A stretch of 62,883 bases of DNA from Cognatundibacterium griseum. GTDB taxonomy: Bacteria; Pseudomonadota; Gammaproteobacteria; Burkholderiales; Burkholderiaceae_D. Every line of letters starts with the position of its first letter. Position 1 is the first letter of the stretch. Below, piece by piece: positions 24,839 to 33,270 of the stretch. Both the position numbers and the translations under genes were made by a program. The stretch spans positions 1 through 62,883 of the forward strand of contig NZ_JACOGC010000009.1 of NCBI RefSeq assembly GCF_014284195.1, in the 5' to 3' direction. Below the pieces are notes generated by a model that had not been told where the DNA came from, did not search any database, and saw only the letters and a list, made by a program, of their open reading frames with translations.

Positions 24839-25693
24839 TCAGGAGTTTGCCTTATCCGCTGGACGCACATCTTCGGACCCGCATGCGCCATGCGCCTGCT
24901 GCCAGTCTGCAATGATTTTCTGCAGTTGTGGCAGCCCATGCCGGATTGCCGATGGTCCCGGCGACAGGACATCGGGGGACTTGATTTCCCAAATCTGTAC
25001 GTTGCGCACCGCAGGCACGGCAGCCCAGCCTTCGCGCCTGATCACGCTGTCCGGCTGGAATTTTTTACCGCACCACGAACCGATGATGATGTCCGGTGCA
25101 CGGCGTATCACTTCTGCCGGGTCAGCAATGATGCGCTCTTTGGCGCTGTGAAAGCCGGCCAGATCGGCAAACGCATCTTCCCCTCCCGCCACACCGATCA
25201 GCTCGGACACCCAGCCGATGCAGGACATCATCGGTTCATTCCATTCTTCAAAATAAATCTTTGGTTTGCGTGCCCAGCCTGCACTGATCCGGCGCGCCTG
25301 CGCAATCTGCGCCTGCAGTTCCGCCACCAGCAGCGCACCGCGTTCAGCCCTTCCGGTCAGCGCCGACAGCACATGAATCATTTGAAAAATTCCGGACAGG
25401 GTGCGCTGATTAAACGCATGGACTTCCACACCTGCTGCAATCAGTTCACGACATAACTCGGACTGCATGTTCGAATACGCCACCACCAGATCAGGATTCA
25501 CCGCCAGAATCCGCTCGGTCTTTGCAGAAGAAAAACCGCTGACCTTCGGCTTCTCGGCCCGCGCCCTTGCCGGATACACGGTGTAGCCGGAAATGCCCGC
25601 GATCTGGTCTTCTGCACCGATGGCATACAGCACCTCTACCGCTTCGGTGGACAGGCAGGCGATGCGTTCGTAATGGCCTGTGAAATCACTCAT
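24839..25693 (-). CDS. Cobalamin-binding BtuF-like protein without signal peptide
   Basis: A 284-residue protein of the substrate-binding fold used by BtuF. Seen: ERIACLSTEAVEVLYAIGA, the YPARARAEKPKVSGFSSAKTERILAVNPDLVVAY block and a C-terminal lobe with EEWNEPMMSCIGWVSELI and SPDVLSPGPSAIRHGLPQL. It starts directly with the first beta strand and has no signal peptide or anchor, so as written it stays in the cytoplasm. It overlaps the stop of btuF (ATGA). Family members of this type occur in cobalamin loci; whether it binds corrinoids inside the cell or the start is mis-set cannot be told. Confidence 0.75.
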   Translation of the reverse strand: MSDFTGHYERIACLSTEAVEVLYAIGAEDQIAGISGYTVYPARARAEKPKVSGFSSAKTERILAVNPDLVVAYSNMQSELCRELIAAGVEVHAFNQRTLSGIFQMIHVLSALTGRAERGALLVAELQAQIAQARRISAGWARKPKIYFEEWNEPMMSCIGWVSELIGVAGGEDAFADLAGFHSAKERIIADPAEVIRRAPDIIIGSWCGKKFQPDSVIRREGWAAVPAVRNVQIWEIKSPDVLSPGPSAIRHGLPQLQKIIADWQQAHGACGSEDVRPADKANS

Positions 25694-26682
25694 GGCGTAC
25701 CTTTCTGATTGCTCTGGCGGTGCTGCCGCGCCTGCTCCAGCGCCTCGCAGATGGCCCGGGCGCCGTCGATGATGCGCGGCCCGGGACGATTCATCAGATC
25801 ACCGTTAATGGTGACCAGATTCTGATTCCTGACTGCCAGCAGCGTCGTCAGCGTTTTCCACTGGGCCATGCCATTGCTGCGCTGATTTGCACTTTCCGCG
25901 CTGATGATGACTTCCGGATTTTCCTGCAATACGGCCTCTGTGCTGACCACCGGCGCAGCCGTCGTCAGTTTGTTGAAAATATTTTCGCCGCCGCACAGCC
26001 GGATCGCATCGCTCACGATGTGATGTCCGTTCAGCGTGTATAAAGGTTGGTGCCAGACCTGATAAAACGTCCTGACCTGCGGCCTGCCCGCATACTGCGC
26101 AGAGAGTTGCTGCAATTGCTGCTTAAACTCGGCAGCGGCCTGCTGCGCCTGCGTTTCGGTTCCGAGCAGGCTGCCGAGTTTTTGCAAGGTCTCCGGAATC
26201 TGCGTCAGCCGTTGCGGCTCGCTGAAGAAAAACGGAACGCCGGATTGCCGCAACAGATCAAGCTGTTTATCGAATGCGCCATGCATCCAGATCACCAGCA
26301 GGTCCGGCTTCATGGCCATGATGCGCTCCATGTCCAGCAAGCGGTTGTCGCCGATGCGCGGAATCTCTTTGGCTGCAGCAGGATAATCGCTGTAACTCAC
26401 GGTGCCGACGATTTTATCGCCGCCGCCGGCTGCAAAGATCAGTTCGGTCACATGCGGCGACAGGCTGATGACACGCTGCGCCGGACGAGACAGGCGCACC
26501 GTATTGCCCATGTCGTCCGTCACACTGACAGGCAAAGGTTGCGCGGCCTGGGCAGATAATGCGAACAGACCGGCCATGAGCCAGATACCCGCCATGCCAG
26601 CAATGGCAGGAATGCGCTGCCAACCGTTCTGGAATGCGGTTTTGCTTGTGCTGGCAACATGCTTGTGCCTGATTTTTTTCAT
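25690..26682 (-). CDS. btuF: Periplasmic cobalamin-binding protein BtuF
   Basis: A 330-residue protein. A basic N-terminus and a signal peptide (hydrophobic about 27-45, ending LSAQAA) precede the binding protein: VISLSPHVTELIFAAGGGDKIVGTVSYSDYP, then RIGDNRLLDMERIMAMKPDLLVIW, and the C-terminal lobe with SDAIRLCGGENIF and MNRPGPRIIDGARAICEAL. It delivers cobalamin to BtuCD in the inner membrane. The genes of this ABC system are split in the cluster: btuC and btuD lie eight kilobases upstream in the same direction. Confidence 0.88.
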   Translation of the reverse strand: MKKIRHKHVASTSKTAFQNGWQRIPAIAGMAGIWLMAGLFALSAQAAQPLPVSVTDDMGNTVRLSRPAQRVISLSPHVTELIFAAGGGDKIVGTVSYSDYPAAAKEIPRIGDNRLLDMERIMAMKPDLLVIWMHGAFDKQLDLLRQSGVPFFFSEPQRLTQIPETLQKLGSLLGTETQAQQAAAEFKQQLQQLSAQYAGRPQVRTFYQVWHQPLYTLNGHHIVSDAIRLCGGENIFNKLTTAAPVVSTEAVLQENPEVIISAESANQRSNGMAQWKTLTTLLAVRNQNLVTINGDLMNRPGPRIIDGARAICEALEQARQHRQSNQKGTP

Positions 26683-26757
26683 GCTGAATCACCTCTGCTG
26701 GTTGCGATGCGTGTGCTGACTGCGCTGCTTGCCGTGACTGTGGCGGTCATCCGTGTT

Positions 26758-27783
26758 TCATGGCTGCTGCTGGGTCCATTCATGGCAGGCCTGTTGCAAA
26801 CGCTGCCATCCGGTTTCACCGCCGGGTAAGCCCAGCCGCACGCCGTGCGGGCGCTGCGGCCCGGGCGCAAACCAGCGCAGCCAGATGCCGCGCTGTGCCA
26901 TGAAATGAAACAGATGCTCACTCTGCTCGCCGGTTTCGTGGTGGCTGATCCACTGAAACAGATCGGTGCCGGATGAATGCCATCCGTGCTGTCGCAACAG
27001 GTTGCGCAGGCGTTCGCCGTCATGCTGCAATTTGTCACGGGTTTGCTGCTGCCATGCGCTGTCCTGCAACGCAGACAAAGCGATCTGCTGCGCCGGGCCG
27101 CTGATCGTCCAGGGGCCAAGCGCATGCGCCAGCTGACGCAAGAGCGCTTTTCCGGCAGCAACAAACCCGAGCCGGATACCGGCCAGTCCAAAAAATTTTC
27201 CGACCGAACGCAATACGATCACACCGGCTTGCTGACTGTAACGGGCAATGCTGAAATCATTGGCGGTGTCGGCAAACGCTTCATCCACAATCAGCCAGCC
27301 GCCGCGTGCCGCCAGCCGGCCTGCCCAGTCCAGTAACTGTGCCGGGGCAATCCGTTCGCCGGTCGGATTGTTCGGGTTGCAGACCACGATCACATCGGCG
27401 GCATCGACCTGCTTGCCCAGCAAGGCATAGGGCGATTCGCTCACGCTGAAACCCGCCTGCCGCCATTGATGTGCATGTTCGGCATACGAGGGTGCGGATA
27501 CCACGATCCGCGAAGCCGCGTGCGATGCAGCGCGCAGCCGGGGCAATGCCTGAATCGCGGCCTGCGTTCCGGCCACCGCCAGCATCTGCGGCGCCTGATA
27601 ATACGCTTGCGCCGCTTCCTGCAGGGCGGTCGAGGGTTCCGGCAGGCGGTGCCAGGCATCCGCAGGCAATGAAGGCACCGGATAAAAACCGGGATTGATA
27701 CCGGTCGACAGATCCAGCCACTGTTCCAGCGGACGTCCGAAATTGTGAACTGCATCGCGCAGATTGCCACCATGTTCCAGCAT
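26758..27783 (-). CDS. cobD: Threonine-phosphate decarboxylase / cobalamin aminotransferase-like
   Basis: A 341-residue PLP enzyme of the aminotransferase I/II fold. It starts at MLEHGGNLRDAVHNFG, with FLDLSTGINP-type motif (DLSTGINPGFYP) and the pyrophosphate-sensing region. NPNNPTGE, VDEAFAD and the PLP-lysine segment LRSVGKFFGLAGIRLG follow. It is the Salmonella CobD / Pseudomonas CobC family and makes the (R)-1-amino-2-propanol phosphate linker. The start at 27783 lies one base from the cbiB stop and has GGTGAG upstream. A longer in-frame start 189 bases upstream lies inside cbiB and is not used here. Confidence 0.9.
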   Translation of the reverse strand: MLEHGGNLRDAVHNFGRPLEQWLDLSTGINPGFYPVPSLPADAWHRLPEPSTALQEAAQAYYQAPQMLAVAGTQAAIQALPRLRAASHAASRIVVSAPSYAEHAHQWRQAGFSVSESPYALLGKQVDAADVIVVCNPNNPTGERIAPAQLLDWAGRLAARGGWLIVDEAFADTANDFSIARYSQQAGVIVLRSVGKFFGLAGIRLGFVAAGKALLRQLAHALGPWTISGPAQQIALSALQDSAWQQQTRDKLQHDGERLRNLLRQHGWHSSGTDLFQWISHHETGEQSEHLFHFMAQRGIWLRWFAPGPQRPHGVRLGLPGGETGWQRLQQACHEWTQQQP

Positions 27784-27784
27784 C

Positions 27785-28729
27785 TCACCACCCTCCGCAA
27801 AGAAACGCCGCCAGCGCCACACCACCCGCCCAGAAAAAGCTGCCGCCGGACACCAGCAACAAGGCACGCCGGATATCCGCCGCACCTGCGGCCGGGCCAG
27901 CGCCAAGTAAAGGGCGCTGTTCATCCGCACCGTCATACTGGGCCAGCCCACCCACCGTGACGCCGAGCGCACCGGCGCCTGCCGCCATCACGGGACCGGC
28001 ATTCGGGCTGGGCCAGGCGGGCGCCTGCGACCGCCAGCAGCGCCATGCCAGCGCAGTATGACCGAGCACAGCGTAGGTCAGCGCAGTCAGCTGTGCCGGG
28101 ATCCAGTTCATGACGTCATCCACACGCGCAGCAACACAGCCGAAGCGTAAAAAACGTGACGAACGATAGCCCCACATGGCATCGAGCGTATTGACCAGCC
28201 GGTAGCAGACCGCACCGGCACCACCCAGCAGCACGAACCAGAACAAGGTGCCGAATACCGCATCGCAGCCGTTTTCCAGCACCGATTCGACGCTGGCTTT
28301 GGCCAGATAGGCGGCGTCACCATCGGCGGTATCCCGGCTCACGATACGGGCGGTCAGTTCGCGGGCGAGCGGCAGATCCCCGTCTTCCAGTGCGCGCTGA
28401 ATCGGCAGATTATGATCGCGTAAACTGCGCAGCCCAAGGCAGAGATACAGGAACAATGCCTGCCCCGGCAGCGCCAGCCAGAATGACTGCTCCTCTGCCC
28501 GCACCAGCATCAACCAGACCAGCGCAGTCAGCGGAACCACTGCCGGCAGCCACGCCGCGAGCCCCGTCCAGCGGGTGGCAGCAGCATGATTCAGATGGCG
28601 TTCCAGCCAGTTGGCCAGCCTGCCAAATCCGACCAGCGGATGCCAGCGCTTTGCTTCGCCCAGCGCCAGATCAAGGCCCATACCCACGATCAGGCTTAAT
28701 GCCAGCAGCGCCGGAGACAGAATCAGCAT
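27785..28729 (-). CDS. cbiB: Adenosylcobinamide-phosphate synthase CbiB
   Basis: A 314-residue membrane protein. The first helix (ALLALSLIVGMGLDLALG) runs into the conserved W-HPLVGFGRLANWLE segment. Further helices follow, with LRSLRDHNLPIQRALE, IVSRDTADGDAAYLAKASVESVLENGCDAVFGTLFW and the NAGPVMAAGAGALGV block near the C-terminus. It joins aminopropanol phosphate to cobyric acid. The start ATG at 28729 overlaps the cobU end by seven bases. Pseudomonas nomenclature calls this gene cobD. Confidence 0.93.
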   Translation of the reverse strand: MLILSPALLALSLIVGMGLDLALGEAKRWHPLVGFGRLANWLERHLNHAAATRWTGLAAWLPAVVPLTALVWLMLVRAEEQSFWLALPGQALFLYLCLGLRSLRDHNLPIQRALEDGDLPLARELTARIVSRDTADGDAAYLAKASVESVLENGCDAVFGTLFWFVLLGGAGAVCYRLVNTLDAMWGYRSSRFLRFGCVAARVDDVMNWIPAQLTALTYAVLGHTALAWRCWRSQAPAWPSPNAGPVMAAGAGALGVTVGGLAQYDGADEQRPLLGAGPAAGAADIRRALLLVSGGSFFWAGGVALAAFLCGGW

Positions 28730-29343
28730 GCGCCTCCCGCAAGCCACGGTTGTGGTGCATTTTTCAGATACAGAGGCAAACCGGCCGCCACCCAGATCAC
28801 CCGTTCGCTGCATGATGCCAGCGCCTGATTCAGCCACCCGGCCTCATCGGTGAACCAGCGCGATACGGCTCCCATCGGCACGATGCCCATACCAACTTCA
28901 TTGGACACCAAAATCACCTCACCCGGCGCCTGTGCCAGCGCATCGAGCAGCGCAGCCCGCTGTTCCGTATAGATCGCCGGTGGCGTGATGGTGCCGATTT
29001 CAGGAAAATCCCGGTTGTCAGCAAACAGGCAATTCGACAGCCAGACGGTGATGCAATCGATCAGGATCAACGTATCCGGCTGGCTGTGACGGCGGATCGT
29101 GTCTGCCAGCGCCAGCGGCTGCTCCAGTGTGCGCCATTCCGCCGGACGACGCTGCTGATGGTGGGTAATGCGTTGCTGCATCTCTGCATCGGCAGCCTGC
29201 GCCGTCGCCAGGTAAATCACCTGCCTGCCGTGACCCGGTGCGCTGCCCGCCCTTGCCGGCTGCGTCATCCATTGCGTCGCCAGCTGTTCGGCAAACGCAC
29301 TTTTACCGGAACGGGCGCCGCCGAAAATCAGTGTGCTGCTCAT
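28723..29343 (-). CDS. cobU: Adenosylcobinamide kinase / guanylyltransferase
   Basis: A 206-residue bifunctional enzyme. A P-loop GGARSGKSAFAEQLA at the N-terminus is followed by VIYLATAQAADAEMQQRI with the conserved H-H-RRPAEWRTLE segment carrying the guanylylated histidine. LILIDCITVWLSNCLF and VSNEVGMGIVP follow. It phosphorylates adenosylcobinamide and loads GMP from GTP. The ATG overlaps the stop of cobB (ATGA). Confidence 0.94.
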   Translation of the reverse strand: MSSTLIFGGARSGKSAFAEQLATQWMTQPARAGSAPGHGRQVIYLATAQAADAEMQQRITHHQQRRPAEWRTLEQPLALADTIRRHSQPDTLILIDCITVWLSNCLFADNRDFPEIGTITPPAIYTEQRAALLDALAQAPGEVILVSNEVGMGIVPMGAVSRWFTDEAGWLNQALASCSERVIWVAAGLPLYLKNAPQPWLAGGAC

Positions 29344-30686
29344 GCGCCGTCCCGGAGAAACAGGCTGGCAGCAGCGCAAGGCGATGAACCGAAATACGCA
29401 TGAAAATACGACGCATGCAGCTGCCGGCTGCGGTAAATCGCCTCACCCACACCCTCCAGCACGCCGCGCTGATGCTTGCAGGTATGCTGCGCCGGAGTCA
29501 GTGTGGTTTCAAAACGCGAGTAGTGAAACGTGTGGCCGCGCAGTTCGCCTTGCGGCATCTGCCACGCCTGACCACCCAATGCCGCCAGCCGCTGCTGCAT
29601 GATGACCTGCCCGCTGAGTAATCCGGCCATGGGCCAGTGCTGTCCCTGCTGATCGGTCAGCCCTTCGGTCAGTGCCATCATGCCGCCGCATTCAGCCAGC
29701 ATCGGCATATCGTCCAGCCAGGCTTGGCGCACCGAGTCCTGCCAGCATTGCGCCTTGCTCAGTGCGGCGGCATGCAGTTCCGGATAACCGCCCGGCAGAT
29801 ACAGCGCATCAGCCTGCGGCGGAATGCATTCGTCGGCCAGCGGAGAAAAAAAGACCAGCTCTGCCCCCTGCTCTCGCAGACAACGCAGATTGGCCGGATA
29901 CAAAAATGAAAAAGCGGCATCGCGGGCAATGGCGATGGTTTTACCGCTCAGCAGCGTTGCCGGTGCCGGCTCCGGCATCAGCTCAAATGTGGTGCGTGGC
30001 AATTTCTCCCAGGCATCCGGCGACAATTCCAGCTGCGCTGCCAGCTGGTCCAGCAAAGCATCGATCTGCGTGACTTCATCGGGCAGCACCAGTCCCAGAT
30101 GCCGTTCCGGCAGGGTGTGCTGCTGGCGTGCCAGACTGCCCAGCAGCGGGATATCGCGCATCGCTGCCGCCACCATCCCGGCATGTCCGGCAGAAGCGAT
30201 CCGGTTGGCGATCACCCCCGTCAGCTGCACCGGACCAAAATCCCGCAGGCCGAGCGCCAGTGCGCCGACCGTCTGCGCCATGGCAGATGCATCCAGCACG
30301 GCAATCACCGGCACACCGAAAGCCCGCGCCAAGTCTGCCGATGAAGGGTTGCCGTCATACAGTCCCATGACACCCTCGATCAGAATCACATCAGCCTGCG
30401 ACGCCGCCTGCGCCAGCATCTGCCGGGATGCGGATTCACCCACCATCCATAAATCGAGCGAATACACCGCCGCACCGCCGGCACGTTCCAGAATCATCGG
30501 GTCGATAAAGTCCGGGCCGGTTTTAAACACCCGGACGCGCTGCCCCTGCTGCACCAGCTTGCGCGCCAGTGCCGCAGTCGTGGTGGTTTTTCCCTGCCCC
30601 GATGCAATCGCCGATACCAGCACCACCTTCGCCGATACCGTGGCAGATGCAGCAACCGGCGGCGCGCTACCCAGTGCGCCGGCCAT
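29340..30686 (-). CDS. cobB: Cobyrinic acid a,c-diamide synthase
   Basis: A 448-residue glutamine-dependent amidotransferase (CobB/CbiA). The P-loop region is SAIASGQGKTTTTAALARKL, then VFKTGPDFIDPMIL and VEGVMGLYDG. A glutaminase domain follows with YLPGGYPELHAAAL, the cysteine in MLAECGGMMALTEGL and SYFHAYFGS at the end. The ATG at 30686 overlaps the cobO stop (TAATG); a GTG six bases earlier is also possible. CobB acts on hydrogenobyrinate or cobyrinate, upstream of cobQ. Confidence 0.94.
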   Translation of the reverse strand: MAGALGSAPPVAASATVSAKVVLVSAIASGQGKTTTTAALARKLVQQGQRVRVFKTGPDFIDPMILERAGGAAVYSLDLWMVGESASRQMLAQAASQADVILIEGVMGLYDGNPSSADLARAFGVPVIAVLDASAMAQTVGALALGLRDFGPVQLTGVIANRIASAGHAGMVAAAMRDIPLLGSLARQQHTLPERHLGLVLPDEVTQIDALLDQLAAQLELSPDAWEKLPRTTFELMPEPAPATLLSGKTIAIARDAAFSFLYPANLRCLREQGAELVFFSPLADECIPPQADALYLPGGYPELHAAALSKAQCWQDSVRQAWLDDMPMLAECGGMMALTEGLTDQQGQHWPMAGLLSGQVIMQQRLAALGGQAWQMPQGELRGHTFHYSRFETTLTPAQHTCKHQRGVLEGVGEAIYRSRQLHASYFHAYFGSSPCAAASLFLRDGA

Positions 30687-31315
30687 TACCACTCCACTCC
30701 GGCCTGCGCCACGATGCCTTCTTTAAACGCATGCTTGATAACCTGCATCTCGGTAACGGTGTCGGCAATCTCAATCAGCTCAGGCAATGCGCCGCGTCCG
30801 GTGATCACCACATGCTGCATCTCTGGCCGGGCATCCAGATCGGCGATCACGTCCTGCACATTCAGATAATGGTATTTCAGCGCGATATTGAGTTCATCCA
30901 GCACCACCAGTCCGATGGCCGGGTCGCGCAGGAATTGCCGCGCCTGCTGCCACGCAGCGGTAGCTTTTTCGATATCGCGTTCGCGGTTCTGGGTTTCCCA
31001 GGTGTAGCCCTCGCCCATGGCGTGAAACTGTACTTCTTCCGGAAAGCGCCGCAGGAAAATTTCTTCGCCGGTAGACATCGCGCCTTTGATGAACTGCACG
31101 ACGCCAACCTGCATGCCATGTCCGAGCGCGCGCATCACCATGCCAAAAGCGCTGGAGCTTTTTCCCTTGCCGTTGCCGGTATGAATCAACAGCACCCCGG
31201 TTTCGCGCTGCGCCTGCTGAATCTTGTCATCCATCAGCGCCTTCTTGCGCGCCATGCGGCGCTGATGGCGGGAGTTGATATCGTCCGGAGCATCCGGAAT
31301 GGAATGTGCTTGCAT
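30686..31315 (-). CDS. cobO: Cob(I)yrinic acid a,c-diamide adenosyltransferase
   Basis: A 209-residue enzyme of the BtuR/CobO/CobP family. The ATP-binding loop is HTGNGKGKSSSAFGMVMRA, followed by VGVVQFIKGAMSTGEE and the conserved LVVLDELNIALKYHYL. It attaches the adenosyl group to the cobalt. It sits three bases after btuD and overlaps cobB. Confidence 0.95.
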   Translation of the reverse strand: MQAHSIPDAPDDINSRHQRRMARKKALMDDKIQQAQRETGVLLIHTGNGKGKSSSAFGMVMRALGHGMQVGVVQFIKGAMSTGEEIFLRRFPEEVQFHAMGEGYTWETQNRERDIEKATAAWQQARQFLRDPAIGLVVLDELNIALKYHYLNVQDVIADLDARPEMQHVVITGRGALPELIEIADTVTEMQVIKHAFKEGIVAQAGVEW

Positions 31316-31318
31316 GAG

Positions 31319-32092
31319 TTAACCTGTCACAGAGTGGCGGGGAATAAAAATGGTTTGTCCCTGATGGCTCAGGCTGTCGACCGGATGCCCCAGACAGAGA
31401 CTTAAATGACTGGTCGTCAGAATCTCGCGCGCAGTGCCCGCATGCCAGCTGCCATCGCCCATCAGCAACAGGGCATGGGTGGCGACACTGTTTGCCAGAT
31501 TCAGGTCGTGGCTGACCATGACCACGGATTTCTGCTGTTCCCGGCACAGGCGCGACAGCAGCTGCATCACGCTGACCTGATGCGCCATATCGAGTGCATT
31601 GACCGGTTCGTCCAGCAGCATCAGCTGCGCATCCTGCGCCAGCATGGCAGCAATCGCCACCCTTTGCCGTTCACCGCCGGACAGACTGCGCACATCGCGG
31701 TCGGCAAGCGCATCCACATCCAGCGCACGCAGCGCAGCCTGCGCCTGTTCCAGATCGCCGGAAGATTCCCAGTACTGCGTGCCGTGATAAGGATGCCGGG
31801 CGCTCAGGACGGTTTCCAGTGCGGAATAACCGAAAGCGTCCGTTCTGTTTTGCGGCAGGAAAGCGCGCTCCCGCGCCAGTGCCGTCAGCGGCCATGTCGC
31901 CAGCGGTTCGCTGTGCAGCAAAATCTGGCCGGCATCCGGCTGCCGCAATCCGGCCAGCGTGCGCAGTAAGGTGCTTTTCCCGGCGCCGTTGCGGCCGATC
32001 AGGCACCAGCATTCACCGGGCAGTATCTGCCAGTTCAGCTGCCTGAGCAGACTCCGGCCTGCGATGGACAGAGACAGTTGACGTATTTCCAT
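31319..32092 (-). CDS. btuD: Cobalamin ABC transporter ATP-binding protein BtuD
   Basis: A 257-residue ATPase with Walker A GRNGAGKSTLLRTLAG, Q-loop LPQNRTDAFGYSALETVL, signature RSLSGGERQRVAIAAMLAQ, Walker B LMLLDEPVNALD and the H-loop VMVSHDLNLA. It belongs to the FecE/BtuD group, works with BtuC and BtuF, and its start overlaps the btuC stop (ATGA). A longer frame upstream lies wholly inside btuC and is not used. Confidence 0.93.
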   Translation of the reverse strand: MEIRQLSLSIAGRSLLRQLNWQILPGECWCLIGRNGAGKSTLLRTLAGLRQPDAGQILLHSEPLATWPLTALARERAFLPQNRTDAFGYSALETVLSARHPYHGTQYWESSGDLEQAQAALRALDVDALADRDVRSLSGGERQRVAIAAMLAQDAQLMLLDEPVNALDMAHQVSVMQLLSRLCREQQKSVVMVSHDLNLANSVATHALLLMGDGSWHAGTAREILTTSHLSLCLGHPVDSLSHQGQTIFIPRHSVTG

Positions 32093-33132
32093 CAGCGCCT
32101 CCGCAAATGATGCAGTTGCAGCAGGAAAACCGGCACGCCGATGATGGCGGTAATCACGCCGACCGGCAGCTGTTGCGGCGCAATCACGGTTCGCGCAATG
32201 GTGTCGGCCAGCACCAGAAAACTGCCACCAGCCAGCGTCGCGGCGGGAATCAGCAGGCGGTGATCCGGCCCCAGTGCAAAACGGCAGGCATGCGGCATGA
32301 TGAGGCCGACAAAACCGATGCTGCCCGCCGTGCTGACAGCGCTGGCCGTGAGCAGCGCGGCGCAGACAAACAAGGATTGACGCAAACGGCCGATATGCAC
32401 GCCCAGCGTGCTGGCATTGTCTGCATGCATTGCCGCCACATTGATTGCCCGGGCACGGCGCATGACAAACAGCAGCACCGCACTGCCAATCAGCCACGGC
32501 AGATAACGTGACTGGGTATTCGACAGGTCGCCGATCATCCAGAACACCATGCCGCGCAGGCGGCTGTCGGGCGCGACCGATAACATCAGTGTAATCAGCG
32601 CACCGCAACCGGCGGCCACGATCACACCGGTCAGCAATAACAAAGGCGCGCTGCCATCGCTGCTGCCGGCGCCGCGCAGATCGCGGTATGCCAGCGCAAA
32701 CAACAACAGGGCAACCGTGATGGCGCCGCCGAATGCGGCCAGATCGACCATCCAGAATGCACCATAAAACAGGATAGTCGCCAACGCCCCGACTGCCGCA
32801 CCACCGGAAATGCCGAGCACATAAGGATCGGCCAGCGGATTGCGCAGCAGCGCCTGCATCAGCACACCGGCCAGCGACAAGGTGGCGCCGGTGATGAATC
32901 CGGTCAGCGCCCGCCCCAGCCGCAAATCCAGCAGGCTCGCGGCGAGGGATGCCGGTGTGCCTGAGCCCAGCTCAGATACTGCCTGCGATAATTCGGAAAA
33001 ACTGAGTGACACAGAGCCAGTTATGCAAGCCAGCACGAGACTCGCCAGCGCTGCGGCAAGCAGCACAGGAATCGCCTGCCAGCGCGGAACGCGGACAGCC
33101 TGCCAATACCGCTCTGCGGAAGAAATCGCCAT
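32092..33132 (-). CDS. btuC: Cobalamin ABC transporter permease BtuC
   Basis: A 346-residue membrane protein of the FecCD family with about ten helices. Typical segments are present: LRLGRALTGFITGATLSLAGVLMQALLRNPLADPYVLGISGGAAVGA, the WMIGDLSN block and TAGSIGFVGLIMPHACRFALGPDHRLLIPAATLAGGSFLVLAD. The ATG at 33132 puts the first helix at residues 18-38. It is 138 bases after btuB. Confidence 0.93.
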   Translation of the reverse strand: MAISSAERYWQAVRVPRWQAIPVLLAAALASLVLACITGSVSLSFSELSQAVSELGSGTPASLAASLLDLRLGRALTGFITGATLSLAGVLMQALLRNPLADPYVLGISGGAAVGALATILFYGAFWMVDLAAFGGAITVALLLFALAYRDLRGAGSSDGSAPLLLLTGVIVAAGCGALITLMLSVAPDSRLRGMVFWMIGDLSNTQSRYLPWLIGSAVLLFVMRRARAINVAAMHADNASTLGVHIGRLRQSLFVCAALLTASAVSTAGSIGFVGLIMPHACRFALGPDHRLLIPAATLAGGSFLVLADTIARTVIAPQQLPVGVITAIIGVPVFLLQLHHLRRR

Positions 33133-33270
33133 CTTTATCCTGTACGGCTGTTTTGCAAAAAAGAAGAATGCGCTGAACGCGCATTCCGGGAAAACCATCC
33201 GTCTGGCGACACCTGACGCCAGACTGCATCGGTTGACAGCGTTTGTCGTCATGACAAACGCTGTCAGTTT

